Below are positions 12,904-24,599 of a stretch of DNA of 64,000 nt, one piece after another. Numbering within the stretch: the first letter of the stretch is position 1; each line of letters begins with the position of its first letter. The notes below the pieces were generated by a model, which was given only the letters and a program-made list of their open reading frames with translations, was not told the origin of the DNA and did not search any database. Both the position numbers and the translations under genes were made by a program. This stretch comes from Xestospongia muta (lineage: Eukaryota > Porifera > Demospongiae > Haplosclerida > Petrosiidae), in the NCBI GenBank assembly GCA_963693285.1, contig OY848930.1, positions 124,001 to 188,000 of the forward strand. Direction: 5' to 3'.

Positions 12904-13575
12904 CTAGCAGTCTGTCTTGTTCTCTTCAAAGACTGAAAATGAACCTAACAGTAGATTCAATAAATTGACGTCTTCAAAAATATCTGTATGTAAAAAGAAG
13001 CTCCGCCCACCTCCTTGAAAAGTACTAAAGGCCGAAACACGGTCTGGGGGCCTAGCTTCTGAGATATGAAATTGTGTCAATGATCTTCGACCTATTATAT
13101 TAAATGTTTCTACACAAACATTATTTGTCACTTGATCATAATATAGTTTAGCAACATAGCTCTTCATGAACCAATGTAGAATCATTGTTGTCGACACGCC
13201 CACGGTCATAACGAGAGTAGATAGACCAATACGACCAGCTAATAGAGTATTAGTATTACCTAGAAACACTAATATAGGACTAAATGATATAGTTAACATT
13301 GCTGTAGTAACTGATACGAGCTTTAGGAGTTGCACTGTCTTTGCTAATGGTCCCGTGTATACTAATGTTGAAGAATGTGGCGTTGTTAATGAACGAAATC
13401 TTGTGTTAATTATTGAATTAGTAGGTGGAGTAATGGGTGTGGTCAAGAAGGTATGGGCTAAGTCTGACTTACACGAATATGGTGTTAATCTTGTTGATAG
13501 CATTGAGGTAGCTCCTTTAATTATTATTTGATGATATTTGAGAGAATGAGCTCTTGATATGACAGCTGACATCAT
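12904..13575 (-). CDS. TMEM70: TMEM70-like mitochondrial inner-membrane protein, copy 1
   Basis: Single-exon gene, 223 residues. The N-terminal ~65 residues are basic and hydroxylated without acids at the start (MMSAVISRAHSLKYHQ), as expected for a mitochondrial presequence. LVYTGPLAKTVQLLKLVSVTT begins the conserved TMEM70/186/223-type core, with two membrane helices forming a hairpin (around residues 85-107 and 115-137). VAKLYYDQVTNNV follows, which matches the RYVTxLxYDxxT pattern of TMEM70. TMEM70 assists assembly of ATP synthase c-ring and complex I. The start is at 13575, with a second Met immediately after. A near-identical copy lies at 14420-15091. The TMEM70 name is by family pattern; TMEM186 is an alternative. 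Confidence 0.7.
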   Translation of the reverse strand: MMSAVISRAHSLKYHQIIIKGATSMLSTRLTPYSCKSDLAHTFLTTPITPPTNSIINTRFRSLTTPHSSTLVYTGPLAKTVQLLKLVSVTTAMLTISFSPILVFLGNTNTLLAGRIGLSTLVMTVGVSTTMILHWFMKSYVAKLYYDQVTNNVCVETFNIIGRRSLTQFHISEARPPDRVSAFSTFQGGGRSFFLHTDIFEDVNLLNLLLGSFSVFEENKTDC

Positions 13576-13632
13576 TTTCTCAAGATCTTTAGGTTAGAAC
13601 AAACTCTCTCTTACTAAAAAAGGTTTGGTTTA

Positions 13633-13804
13633 GTTTACGGAGTTTTATTACTTTTCCCAATTTATACATTCCTGTATAAATTTCAGAAGGTTTCCGTTTA
13701 TTTTACGGCATATTATAAGCGTGATTAGTTTACTGAAATATACAGAAAACGTTTGAAATTTATACAGAAATGCAATGGAGAAAAGGTAACTAAACTCCGT
13801 AAAC
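13633..13804. mobile_element. Short inverted-repeat element (MITE-like), deleted relative of the THAP element
   Basis: Ends GTTTACGGAG (13633-13642) and CTCCGTAAAC (13795-13804) are inverted copies, and similarity between the arms extends ~50 bases inward (TTATTACTTTT... ATTTATAC...). It lies in the head-to-head space between TMEM70 copy 1 and the MGM101 fragment. The same ends bound a 1.2 kb element in the second copy of this locus. It may therefore be an internally deleted form, or the palindromic ends may act as a symmetric promoter. Confidence 0.55.
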
Positions 13805-13828
13805 TCAAAACTACACACGTGTTCGTCA

Positions 13829-14081
13829 ATGGCGACCCACGTGGTTAGAAGTTTTGCTCGATCGATTTCTTTGTTGTCTTATAGAGGGTTAACTGCATCA
13901 ACTATTAGATATATCTCTAATAATACAAGCCAACTTACAGAAGAAGAAATTGTGGGAGGAGTTATTAACCAGAGGTAGCCCCTGCAATTATTATTATACT
14001 TATACATAGTGTTAGTAGGGTACCAGAGGAGCTATATCATGGTATATCATCGCAGAGTTTCCCACCTGATGTCATTAAGAT
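13829..14081 (+). pseudogene. MGM101: Truncated MGM101 copy (exons 1-2)
   Basis: Exon 1 (13829-13974) and the first ~60 bases of exon 2 (from 14019) are ~98% identical to the intact gene at 16391. At 14081 the sequence switches abruptly into a copy of the PX-gene last exon. Reading on across the junction meets a TAG after three codons. All of the DNA-binding core is missing, so this copy is broken by the duplication junction. Confidence 0.88.
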
Positions 14082-14246
14082 ATGCTAGAAACAACAGCAA
14101 CAGAAAGTAAGGAAGAGGAGAAAAGTGACAAAGACGATAGCGAAGAAGAAGGGACTGATGAAGAAATCACAGTAATTGATGATATAGAAACACAAATTGA
14201 TCATGATGACAATACATCATTAGATCCTAAACCTCAGGACAACTAG
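14082..14246 (+). pseudogene. Copy of the last part of the PX-gene 3' exon
   Basis: Near-identical to 12565-12730 (acidic tail ending DPKPQDN-stop), but it has no start or PX domain. It marks the left end of the second copy of a ~1.5 kb tandem duplication. Confidence 0.9.
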
Positions 14247-14419
14247 AAATTAATAGTCATCCAATCCCTTATATGGTCATATTATATTTCAAATTATATA
14301 TATCAGCTGTATTATGTTTTTGCATTTAGCAAGCAGGTCTTGTAATATATTATCAATAGATCATTGAAACAGTGTCAATGTTAATACATGTACTGCACAA
14401 TATGTGACTACATATTATA

Positions 14420-15091
14420 CTAGCAGTCTGTCTTGTTCTCTTCAAAGACTGAAAATGAACCTAACAATAGATTCAATAAATTGACGTCTTCAAAAATATC
14501 TGTATGTAAAAAGAAGCTCCGCCCACCTCCTTGAAAAGTACTAAAGGCCGAAACACTGTCTGGGGGCCTAACTTCTGAGATATGAAATTGTGTCAATGAT
14601 CTTCGACCTATTATATTAAATGTTTCTACACAAACATTATTTGTCACTTGATCATAATATAGTTTAGCAACATAGCTCTTCATGAACCAATGTAGAATCA
14701 TTGTTGTCGACACGCCCACGGTCATAACGAGAGTAGATAGACAAATACGACCAGCTAATGGAGTATTAGGATTACCTAGAAACACTAATATAGGACTAAA
14801 TGATATAGTTAACATTGCTATAGTAACTGATACGAGCTTTAGGAGTTGCACTGTCTTTGCTAATGGTCCCGTGTATACTAATGTTGAAGAATGTGGCGTT
14901 GTTAATGAACGAAATCTTGTATTAATTATTGAATTTATAGGTGGAGTAATGGATGTGGTCAAGAAGGTATGGGCTAAGTCTGACTTACACGAATATGGTG
15001 TTAATCTTGTTGATAGCATTGAGGTAACTCCTTTAATTATTATTTGATGATATTTGAGAGAATGAGCTCTTGATATGACAGCTGACATCAT
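14420..15091 (-). CDS. TMEM70: TMEM70-like mitochondrial inner-membrane protein, copy 2
   Basis: 223 residues, intact, differing from copy 1 at about a dozen positions (for example P/S in TTSITPP and N/P, T/I changes near the first helix). It keeps the presequence-like N terminus, the two-helix hairpin and the LYYDQVTNNV motif. The reading frame is fully open, and most differences I see are conservative, so both copies could be functional. It faces MGM101 across the THAP-bearing element. Confidence 0.7.
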   Translation of the reverse strand: MMSAVISRAHSLKYHQIIIKGVTSMLSTRLTPYSCKSDLAHTFLTTSITPPINSIINTRFRSLTTPHSSTLVYTGPLAKTVQLLKLVSVTIAMLTISFSPILVFLGNPNTPLAGRICLSTLVMTVGVSTTMILHWFMKSYVAKLYYDQVTNNVCVETFNIIGRRSLTQFHISEVRPPDSVSAFSTFQGGGRSFFLHTDIFEDVNLLNLLLGSFSVFEENKTDC

Positions 15092-15148
15092 TTTCTCAAG
15101 ATCTTTAGGTTAGAACAAACTCTCTCTTACTAAAAAGAGTTTGGTTTA

Positions 15149-16359
15149 GTTTACGGAGTTTTATTACTTTCTCCATTATATTTCTGTATAGACCTTTTCA
15201 GCTCCAAGGTGTGAAGGAATGTTAATGATTTCACGACGTGGGTGCGGTCAAGTTACACCCACTGGGGGGAAGAAACCACGTGGACCATAGTGTTTAGTGT
15301 AGAGAAAAGCAGTTGTAGAGTTCTAATATGCCCAAGAATTGCTGTGTGGTACACTGCACCAACTGGTTGGGAAAGAAGGAAGGACTGAGGTTTTTCAGAT
15401 TCCCTCTTAATGACCAGGATAGCAGCAGTTAGAAGGGAAAACTAGCAACCAGTGAATAGCACCAGGATGTGTTTACTTCATGTTTAGCGATGCAATAAAC
15501 TTTATGAAAAAAGCAAACATATTTTAAACAATTAAAAGATATATATAAGACGTCAGACACTCTATTTGCTGATGACTCATGCAGTATCATTTCCTCTCTA
15601 ACTTACCATTTTGTCATTTTGGGAGAGCCTAATTCTAGTCCAAGTCATCCTGACTATGTACCAAGTGTTTTCCTTCAGTTTACAAGCAAAAACGTTTGAG
15701 GAGCAGTTCTGCTAAGCTACAACGCTACAATCGAAGAATGTCTCGAGGTAATGCTCCTATGACAAGTTCAAGCAATGATGGTATGAACTCTGTGACTAGC
15801 TCAGCAGATCATGGCATGGATACAAGTGATATCCCCCTGACTAGTTCAGCAAATGAGATTCAGACTGCAATAGCAGATCAAGCAAGTTTACCAGAAAGTT
15901 CTCAAGTTGAAAACAGGGCTTATATATCTGATTCAGATACTGCCAAGATGGATGTTGCACATGCATCACTTGAACTGTCACAAACTAATGTTAGTCATGT
16001 TGATCAGTGTACTCAAACTGAGGAACTTACTGTTGATAAAGATGATAAAGAAACAAACTCCTGACTTCAATGTGGATGCATTAAGAAAGGAAAATGCCTC
16101 TCTAAGAAGAAAAGTAAACTATTATACTATACCATGTTTATATTTCAAAGTGAAGTCTGTAAAACAATGTTATTAAGAAATTAATGGCATGCAGGCTGAG
16201 GTACATGCATACAACATAAAATTAACTCCTGCAATGGTCACATGGTTTCCGTTTATTTTACGGCATATTATAAGCGTGATTAGTTTACTGAAATATACAG
16301 AAAACGTTTGAAATTTATACAGAAATGCAATGAAGAAAAGGTAATTAAACTCCGTAAAC
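15149..16359. mobile_element. THAP-bearing DNA element with inverted ends (P-like, defective)
   Basis: Bounded by GTTTACGGAG at 15149-15158 and CTCCGTAAAC at 16350-16359. Inside the left end, TTATTACTTTCTCCATT and TTTCTGTATA mirror AATGAAGAAAAGGTAATT and TACAGAAATG near the right end, so ~45-base terminal inverted repeats are visible. The ~1.04 kb interior, absent from the first copy of the locus, encodes a broken THAP zinc finger protein. THAP domains are typical of P-element-type transposases and of host proteins derived from them. No RNase-H-like catalytic part is present, so it is non-autonomous. Confidence 0.6.
15328..16064 (+). pseudogene. Broken THAP-domain gene
   Basis: From ATG at 15328, MPKNCCVVHCTNW followed by LRFFRFPLNDQD is the start of a THAP C2CH finger (Cys-x3-Cys, then the FHRFP-like motif), cut by a TAG. 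Around 15625-15690, GEPNSSPSHPDYVPSVF matches the segment that follows the last ligands of THAP fingers (HPDYVPSVF), with a frameshift before KRLRSSSAKLQRYNRR. An open Ser/Thr-rich stretch (15696-16064) follows, and then, after a break, a short coiled-coil remnant (LRKENASLRRKV). It is clearly a disabled gene. Confidence 0.75.
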
Positions 16360-16390
16360 TCAAAACTCAAAACTACACACGTGTTCGTCA

Positions 16391-17275
16391 ATGGCGACCC
16401 ACGTGGTTAGAAGTTTTGCTCGACCCATTTCTTTGTTGTCTTATAGAAGGTTAACTGCATCAACTATTAGATATATCTCTAATAATACAAGCCAACTTAC
16501 AGAAGAAGAAATTGTGGGAGGAGTTATTAACCAGAGGTAGCCCCTGCAATTATTATTATACTTATACATAGTGTTAGTAGGGTACCAGAGGAGCTATATC
16601 ATGGCATATCATCGCAGAGTTTCCCACCTGATGTCATTAAGATATTATTAGCTCCAGTCAATGAAAGTGATGTAGAAATAAAACCAGACGGTACCCTTAA
16701 TTAATTGATATTAATTACATAATTAATTATTGATACAGGTCTCATCTACTTACCAGAAATCATGTATCGTCGTATTTTAAACCAAGCCTTTGGACCTGGT
16801 GGATGGGCACTAATGCCACGAGGAGAGACACTGCATTATCAGGTTAAACCAGTTTGCTAAACCAGTTTAACCTGTATTGTTTTATAATAGAACGAGTCTG
16901 AGGATGCTCAGTTAATAACACGAGAATATGCCCTCTATTGTTATGGCCGATATGTATCACAAGCTCTTGGAGAGCACACATATTATAGTAAAAATAATTT
17001 ACAGTATGGGAAAGCGTGTGAGTCAGCAAAATCTAATGCATTAATGAGATGTTGTAAGGATCTGGGCGTGGCTAGTGAGTTGTGGGACCCCAAGGTTAGT
17101 GACTGTCCACAACTTATTTTAATATTATTTTAATGTTTAGTATATAAGCCAGTGGAAAAGCCAGTATGCTGTTGAAATTTGGTGTGAGAACCAACGTTCT
17201 AGAGAAAAAAAAAAGTTATGGAGAAAAATGGACAGGAAAGAGGCATTCCCTTATCCTTGGAAGGAGTTAAAATAA
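16391..17275 (+). CDS. MGM101: MGM101, Rad52-like mitochondrial DNA recombination protein
   Basis: Five exons (16391-16536, 16581-16690, 16739-16842, 16891-17094, 17141-17275) keep phase and give 232 residues. The first ~30 residues are Arg/Ser-rich without acids ([20 protein letters not shown]), a mitochondrial presequence. The core is the Mgm101 family signature: [46 protein letters not shown], and [21 protein letters not shown] basic tail follows with [18 protein letters not shown]. Fungal Mgm101 anneals single strands and maintains mitochondrial DNA. It is head-to-head with TMEM70 copy 2, also a mitochondrial gene. A 5' fragment is duplicated at 13829. Confidence 0.9.
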
Positions 17276-17446
17276 CAATACTTTGCCCCTTTAATTTAAT
17301 TGATTAATTACTAAAAATCATTTAACAATTTGTCCACAGGATATAACTACATGTACATCAAAAATGAGGCTAACTTTTATTATTAATTATTATTATTATA
17401 ACTATTATTAATTAAGCAGCTCCACCCACTCTTTTGACTAACCACG

Positions 17447-18674
<1,228 letters not shown>

Positions 18675-18724
18675 TTAATGTTATTATATAATTCATAATC
18701 ATACTGTATTTAAAATTATTAAAA

Positions 18725-19796
18725 TTAGTCATTACGCCATGTGACCTCAACTTCATCTGTTCTATAGCGTTGAGTACACCATGAATCCTCTAACGAAGTG
18801 ACACACCCACTTTGGAACATCTCCCATCCAGCCTGTGCAATCATAGCTCCATTATCAATACAATATCGTTCATCAATAGCATAGACACGCCCACCTCGTT
18901 CACTCACCATCTGTCCCATCATTTCTTGCAAACGCTCATTACAACCAACTCCGCCCACAATTAACACTTCATTGGAGCCACAATGAGCCATAGCACGTTC
19001 AGTAGTTTCAACTAACATAGCAAAAACTGTCTCTTGTAAAGAATAACACAAATCTGCAGGAGTACATTCTCCATTATCAAGTTTTTGACGTGCCACACTC
19101 TCTATATAAGAAAGTAAACCAGAAAATGATACATCCATGCCTTTTACAACATATGGCAATTCAATATATTGTTGTCCTTGCTTCGCTAGTTGTTCAATAT
19201 TATACCCAGGACTTGGATCATTAGAGAGCTTAAGTACACGGGCAAATCTATCTAGACAATTGCCTACAGCAATGTCAATAGTTTCTCCGAATATACGATA
19301 TCTTTTTCTTGAGTATGCAATGACTTGAGTGTTACCTCCGCTAACATAGAGAACAGTAGGATTAACAGCTCCTGTTATCAGTCGTCCCATTTCAATGTGT
19401 CCAATACAATGGTTAACAGCGACAAGAGGTTTGTTCCAAAGTTGAGCAACTGTTCTTGCTACCACAGCAACAGAGACGAGGGGAGCACCCATACCTGGAC
19501 CCTTTGTAAAACAAATGCAATCAATTTCATTTGGAGTGACCCTAGCTTCCTACAAATGAGAGAGAACATAACAGCACATTAGATAAAAATAATATTGACA
19601 CACAATATACCTCTAATGCTTGTCTCAATACTGAAAGAATGTGGATCTGATGATGGCGTGCTGTGTCCCTCGGCTGGAACCCCTGTCCTGGTGGAGTGAT
19701 GTAGGTGTGTCTGACATTGGAGAGGACAACACCATCTCGGATAATCCCCACCCCTAATTTATTAGCACTACCTTCAAATCCTATTGCTGTTACCAT
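18725..19796 (-). CDS. OSGEP: OSGEP/Kae1 tRNA threonylcarbamoyltransferase
   Basis: Two exons (19611-19796, 18725-19549), 336 residues, the same size as other eukaryotic OSGEP proteins. [15 protein letters not shown] is the ATP-binding ASKHA start. The metal-binding pair is [22 protein letters not shown] is the nucleotide loop, and [20 protein letters not shown] is the C-terminal family motif. As the catalytic subunit of the KEOPS complex it transfers threonylcarbamoyl to A37 of ANN-decoding tRNAs. The absence of a presequence fits the cytosolic/nuclear paralogue rather than the mitochondrial OSGEPL1. Confidence 0.95.
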
Positions 19797-19943
19797 GGCA
19801 ACATGTGCTTTGCTGCTCTTTTCGATAACTTACTTACAATAGATATGGGCGTGGTTAATTGTATAGTAAAACAAGGAAGAGGATTTCCTCTTTTGCTACT
19901 AGCCAGCTCCACCCTTTAATTAAGGGAGGGGGTTGCCCAGTAT

Positions 19944-20074
19944 GGAGTCTATATTCCTTGTACTTGTTACTTTTACTACCGGTGTTGACCAGCCCATAAG
20001 TGGTTTGGAGACTATATTCCTCGTCCTTGTGACTACAGCTGTACTAGTACCGGTATTGACTGGCTAGTAAGTGG
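19944..20074. repeat. Two diverged ~65 bp repeats, possible LTR remnant
   Basis: GGAGTCTATATTCCTTGTAC... at 19944 and GGAGACTATATTCCTCGTCC... at 20007 are diverged copies, both ending near AAGTGG. Downstream lies TATAAAAGG (20120) and then TGGCGACCC (20145), which could be the promoter and end of a retroelement LTR with a primer-binding site. I see no second LTR or coding part, so the call is weak. The rest of 19797-20660 has no gene that I can support. Confidence 0.3.
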
Positions 20075-20669
20075 AGGACGTGTTGTTATTATCTTTATAT
20101 ATACCACGTGGCGACAGACTTATAAAAGGTTGTAATACAAGTTCTGGCGACCCTTACTTGGCCAGGAGGAAAATGCAAGGAGAATGATTTGGAAGTTCAG
20201 GGTCATTCTATTTCTCTTGAATTACGTTAAGTCCAAGAGTGAAAGAAAGATCTGTCTGTCAGAAACTATATGCTAGGGAGAAAGCTCGGTAAATGTTTAT
20301 GATATCTATGAATCAATGTGACTGTTTTTACTATTATTTGTAGCGTAAAGTCTCCTCTCTACCTGGACTTGTATGAGGTACCAGAAAAAGGGGAAGATGT
20401 TGTTATTGCTAGCTGCAGCCCAGTAAATAACCTGTAAGTCTTAATTACTACATTATAGTGTTTCCTATAGACTTACTGTGCAGTATATGAAAGCATTGCA
20501 GATAATATACTGTATATAGCTTTATTCATAAGAATATAAATTTGTACGATTTCACAAGACTATTGTAAATATATTTTATGCGGTTATTATTTTGTGCGGT
20601 TTTACATAATGAACATGTAAATGACAATGTATGACAATGCTAAGAGTGCATAGTCATTTGGTGAGAACA

Positions 20670-21000
20670 TCAAATATTAGTTTCTTTAAAGCTATTAACA
20701 GCAAACTGGTCATTCTCTTGAAGGTAGTCAAAAACACCAACTACCTGTTGAGCAGCAAGTGATTTCATCTTGCTTATTGGCATATAAATGTTAACTTCCT
20801 GAATAGGTATTCCATTGTTTAATTGACTTTGAAATTCTTCAGCATAGCAGCTAATAAACCTCTTCTTTATCTTAGCCGTAAGAGGTTTATTAATACTTAA
20901 CATCAAGTAGCTGTAAAGATCTGTACAGTTTGGGAGAACAAAAATAACTTTGAGCACAGATTGTATCGATGAGCAGCAGTCTTTTTCCACTTAAGCTTAG
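20670..21000 (-). pseudogene. pogo/Tigger-like DDE transposase remnant (C-terminal part)
   Basis: The 106-residue open frame contains VIFVLPNCTDL..., LSINKPLTAKIKKRFISCYAEE, MKSLAAQQVVGVFDYLQEN and a terminal VNSFKETNI. This matches the end of DDE_1 (pogo) transposases, where FVPPNCTxxLQPLDVSVNKP, a WYxxE helix and NGFKxxGI occur in that order. The usual QPLD is changed to YSYL, and the preceding catalytic stretch is eroded or absent, so it is a dead fragment. A further minus-strand frame at 21016-21201 shows no recognisable domain. Confidence 0.65.
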
Positions 21001-21629
21001 GTTCTGTTAGCATATTTACTCATTATTTGCAAGTATAATAGAGCGTTCACTAATTGATGACATTGATTCTGTTGGATCTGGAATAAACTCTGTCCTGTGG
21101 AGCATTTCTCTTGAAATAGTCCAGTATATTTGACATTGTCTGGTCAAATACACCACGTGCTTTGTTGCTATGAAAATGGGTGTGGCCATTTGCATGTGCA
21201 AATTAATGCGGATTTAAATTGTGCGATTGCTTTAAAAATACATGTTTAGCATGATGAAAATCATCACACAAATAACCCAAGATACGGATTGTGCTATGCA
21301 ATTTTTTAAGTGGATTTCTTGACTTTTTAAATTACTACTAACCTCTTTCGGCAATAGAGCATGTAGTTTGCAGCACTTTTTTTCAAAAGAAAATTGTTGC
21401 AGTACTTTGTTGTTGTTATAGGGAGAGACAAGAAATGTAGTTCCATTCCACTTTTATCTTTTTGTTTAACCAACACAAACAACTCACTACGTAGTTGCTA
21501 TAGAAACTAAACTTATGGCAAGAAAGTTTATATAAGCATTGATGTTGACATAATTTTGTTGCACACCTGAGTATGCATTGAGATATTGGATGTTGTTGTC
21601 TCCTTACATATTCCTGTAGACTAATGTTT

Positions 21630-22690
21630 CATCTTTTCACTTTATGCATTTTTTCTTTGCTCTGGTTTGACCATATTTTATTATGTTGATAGATACCCAG
21701 TAAGTGGTATGTATAACTGGTTTTTTATCAAACACTTTAGCAATTAAGATCATGCATTATTGAATTCTACAGTCAAAAGTGCACTTTGAATCTTTGACTT
21801 TATATTTATTCTTCACGTGAAGGCAGATTTCTAAATGACTTCGTTTACTAGAAACTTCTCTGTGCAGGGTTGCATATATATTATATATTAAATATTGTTG
21901 CAGTATAATTATGAGCTAGGTTGCTTGACTAACACTTCTGGTTTCTGGCTAGAGCTAGACTGAAGTGGCACAGAATTGCTATTCTTTCAGCATTGAAACT
22001 ATTTTTCTTTCATTAAATGCACCATTAAACTACTTTAAATAAAAAAAAGTTGTGATACTTGTGTGGTTGTATCAGTATTTGTAAGAAGTTGACTGCATAT
22101 TTTATCTGAATGGGAATAGATTGTTCAGTGTTAATGTTTGAGGATCACCAACATAGGTAATTAAGTGTGGGTTGATAGATGGATCCCAATAAATTCAACA
22201 ATATTTCATCTTTTCACTCTTATGCATTTTTGTTTTATTTGCTCTGGTCAATTGCTCTGGTTTGACCATATTTTATTATGTTGATAGATAAAGTGCTATG
22301 TGTAACTGGTTTTTTATCAAACACTTTAGCAATTAAATGTATTTTCATCATGCATTATTTGAATTCTACAATTTAGTTTGTCTGGTGTTTTACAGTGGGT
22401 ATGATATTTGCTTTAACCCAACCACAACCAATGACTTGGCTGAGTCATGTTAATAAAAGCATGCATTTATCGGACTGTAGACTTCCTGCTTTATTTGCAT
22501 TGCATCTATTAACTTTAGGATGCCCTTTAAGCTTTGTTGGAACTGTAACTGTTGCTGAAATATCACAAGAAGAATCTAAGCAACACCCTTTGCATCTTTG
22601 TCTACTTCAATCACTTCGTGCCATGTCTTCCCTGTACGGGAGTCCATTTACAGACTTAATAAACTATGCCATATGCCCGATGTCATAAAA
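21630..22690. repeat. Diverged repeated segment, decayed gene copies
   Basis: About 140 bases at 21630-21770 (CTGGTTTGACCATATTTTAT ... CAAACACTTTAGCAATTAA) recur at 22210-22370, and the last part recurs again at 24067-24135. Bases 22390-22690 resemble 24165-24650 (CAACCACAACCAATGACTT). The frames are degraded. This is a family of old gene copies, probably related to the kinase pseudogenes nearby, but this part carries no diagnostic motif. Confidence 0.5.
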
Positions 22691-22939
22691 CTTTATCCAT
22701 TTTTTAACGTTAAAGTATTAGAGCATATAGTTTTCAGTACCTTTTTTCAAAAAAGATTGTAGGCAGAGACCAAGAAATGTAGTCAGAGTTTAGTAGTTAC
22801 CAGTATAATAAATTTCTTACTTCGTTGTTTTTGCACATTAGTAATGTTCAGTTTCATAGTAGTGTCAAGCTCCTACTGTGTAGTATGCACTCCTGTGCAA
22901 ATTTTGTCAATAGTTCTTGCTACAATATCATATTATGAA

Positions 22940-23290
22940 GCCATAATGAATAATTAAATAAATCACTGCATTTTAGTGGTGGGAGATCATAGACAGAGAG
23001 TTTGCAAACTCTAATGGCATGACTCATCATAGGTTGTTTCTCTGGATCATTGTCCAGGCATACTTTTGCAAACTCATAAAAATGGGATCTCCTCTCCCAT
23101 TCAGATACCCTAGAGAAAAATTCGAATTCGGATTGTATGTATTGATCAATAGGGATAGGCCACTTGTTAGTTAATGTGTGAATATATGAAAACCATCTTT
23201 AAAGTCATAATTTTGAGATTTCAATGCTTCAATTTTCAATTCTGAACATATTTGTACACAGTTTCACATGCAAAAGTATACATTTTAAAA
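22940..23290 (-). pseudogene. Protein-kinase pseudogene, C-lobe
   Basis: Reading the minus strand from ~23190 down to ~22950, an open stretch begins LTNKWPIP and continues SEWERRSHFYEFAKVCLDND and PEKQPMMSHAIRVCK. This is the end of a kinase C-lobe of a type I recall in sponge kinase expansions (LTxxWPIP...FERRxxYL...CLxxDPxxRP). A frame change just upstream, in front of THTLTNK, separates it from QNYDFKDGF. No intact N-lobe is attached. A poly-G run occurs at 23347-23357. Confidence 0.65.
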
Positions 23291-24599
23291 ATGAGAATTA
23301 AAAATGCACCAAAATATTTTCTTTGTTCAAACTCCTTGGCAAGTTGGGGGGGGGGGGCATCAGCCCCCTTTGCCCCCACCCTCAGCCGCCTATGCATAGC
23401 TAATTGAGTTTGAGTTGACAGATGGATCCCAATAAATTCAACTATGTTTGGGTGTTGATTTTGACTGTTAAGTATGCACTCTTGAGTAAATTGTCAATGT
23501 TTCGATATTACATGTTACATTATGAAATCATAATGAATATATAGCACTGAACTGTTTGCTTAACATATAGATCTATACATTTAATGTCTAGACTTTTAAT
23601 TAGATTTGCTAAACTCTTGAACATATCAAGTCAGTAGTCACAATTTACAATAAAGCATAATCAGTATTTCATACATTGTATGTTACAGGATTCTAAATGA
23701 TACTAATAACTGCGATCATATGTTTACTAATTTATATGCTCAATATCAAACATTTGGACTATAATTCACTTTTTGTAACATCCTTTGCCTTTGCCCCTTC
23801 ACTCTGTTGATTTGTAACTGAGATACTTGACACGTTTGAGTGAGACTGTGCAAAACGTTGACTGCATTTTATATTTGTACATTGAGACCAGTAATGCACA
23901 TGATTTGTTTATTTCTGCATTTGCAAAATGTTCCCTTAATTTAAATGTTTATTTAGCTAATCTTTGTGGGTCTCTCTGTCTTGGACACTTTTGATGGTTT
24001 GTACTTGTATCTGGTGCAAATCCTAATTTACTTAATAATTTTGTAAATACTGGCACATCACATCAAATAATGTAATATCAAACACTTTAGCAATTAAAAT
24101 GTATTTTGATTGTGCATTATTTGAATTCTATAAATTTAATTTGTCTGGTGTTTTGCAGTGGGTCTGATGTCTTTTCTTCGAGTAGTACTGTAACAACAAA
24201 AATACTGATAAAAAGTAGTTTAATGCTGCATTTAATGAAACATTAGTAGTTTCATTGCTGTATTTAATTTGAAATTTTTTTCTAAAGAAATTGCCAGCAA
24301 ATTTTATAAAATGTAACATTCTTTGCCACTTCACCCTACCTCTAACCAGAAATCTTAACATTCTTGACCGATAACACTTAATGCAGCCACAACCAATGAC
24401 TTTGCCGAGTCTTCTGATGTTAATAAAAGTGTGCATTTATTATTCATGTACGTCATACACGCCATGTCCTAAAGCTCTCTCCTTTTCCTCTACATCAGGA
24501 AGTACAAGAGCATGTATTTGGTCCTGTCAAAAACCAGAAGTGTTAGCCAAACAACCTTGCTCATATACTGCAACTATACTGTATTATTCCTGTGTAATG

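Noticed and set aside
13166..13531. Plus-strand 121-residue frame antisense to TMEM70 (also 14682-15047)
   Set aside because: Shadow of the conserved minus-strand gene. No family match and no independent splice or start context.
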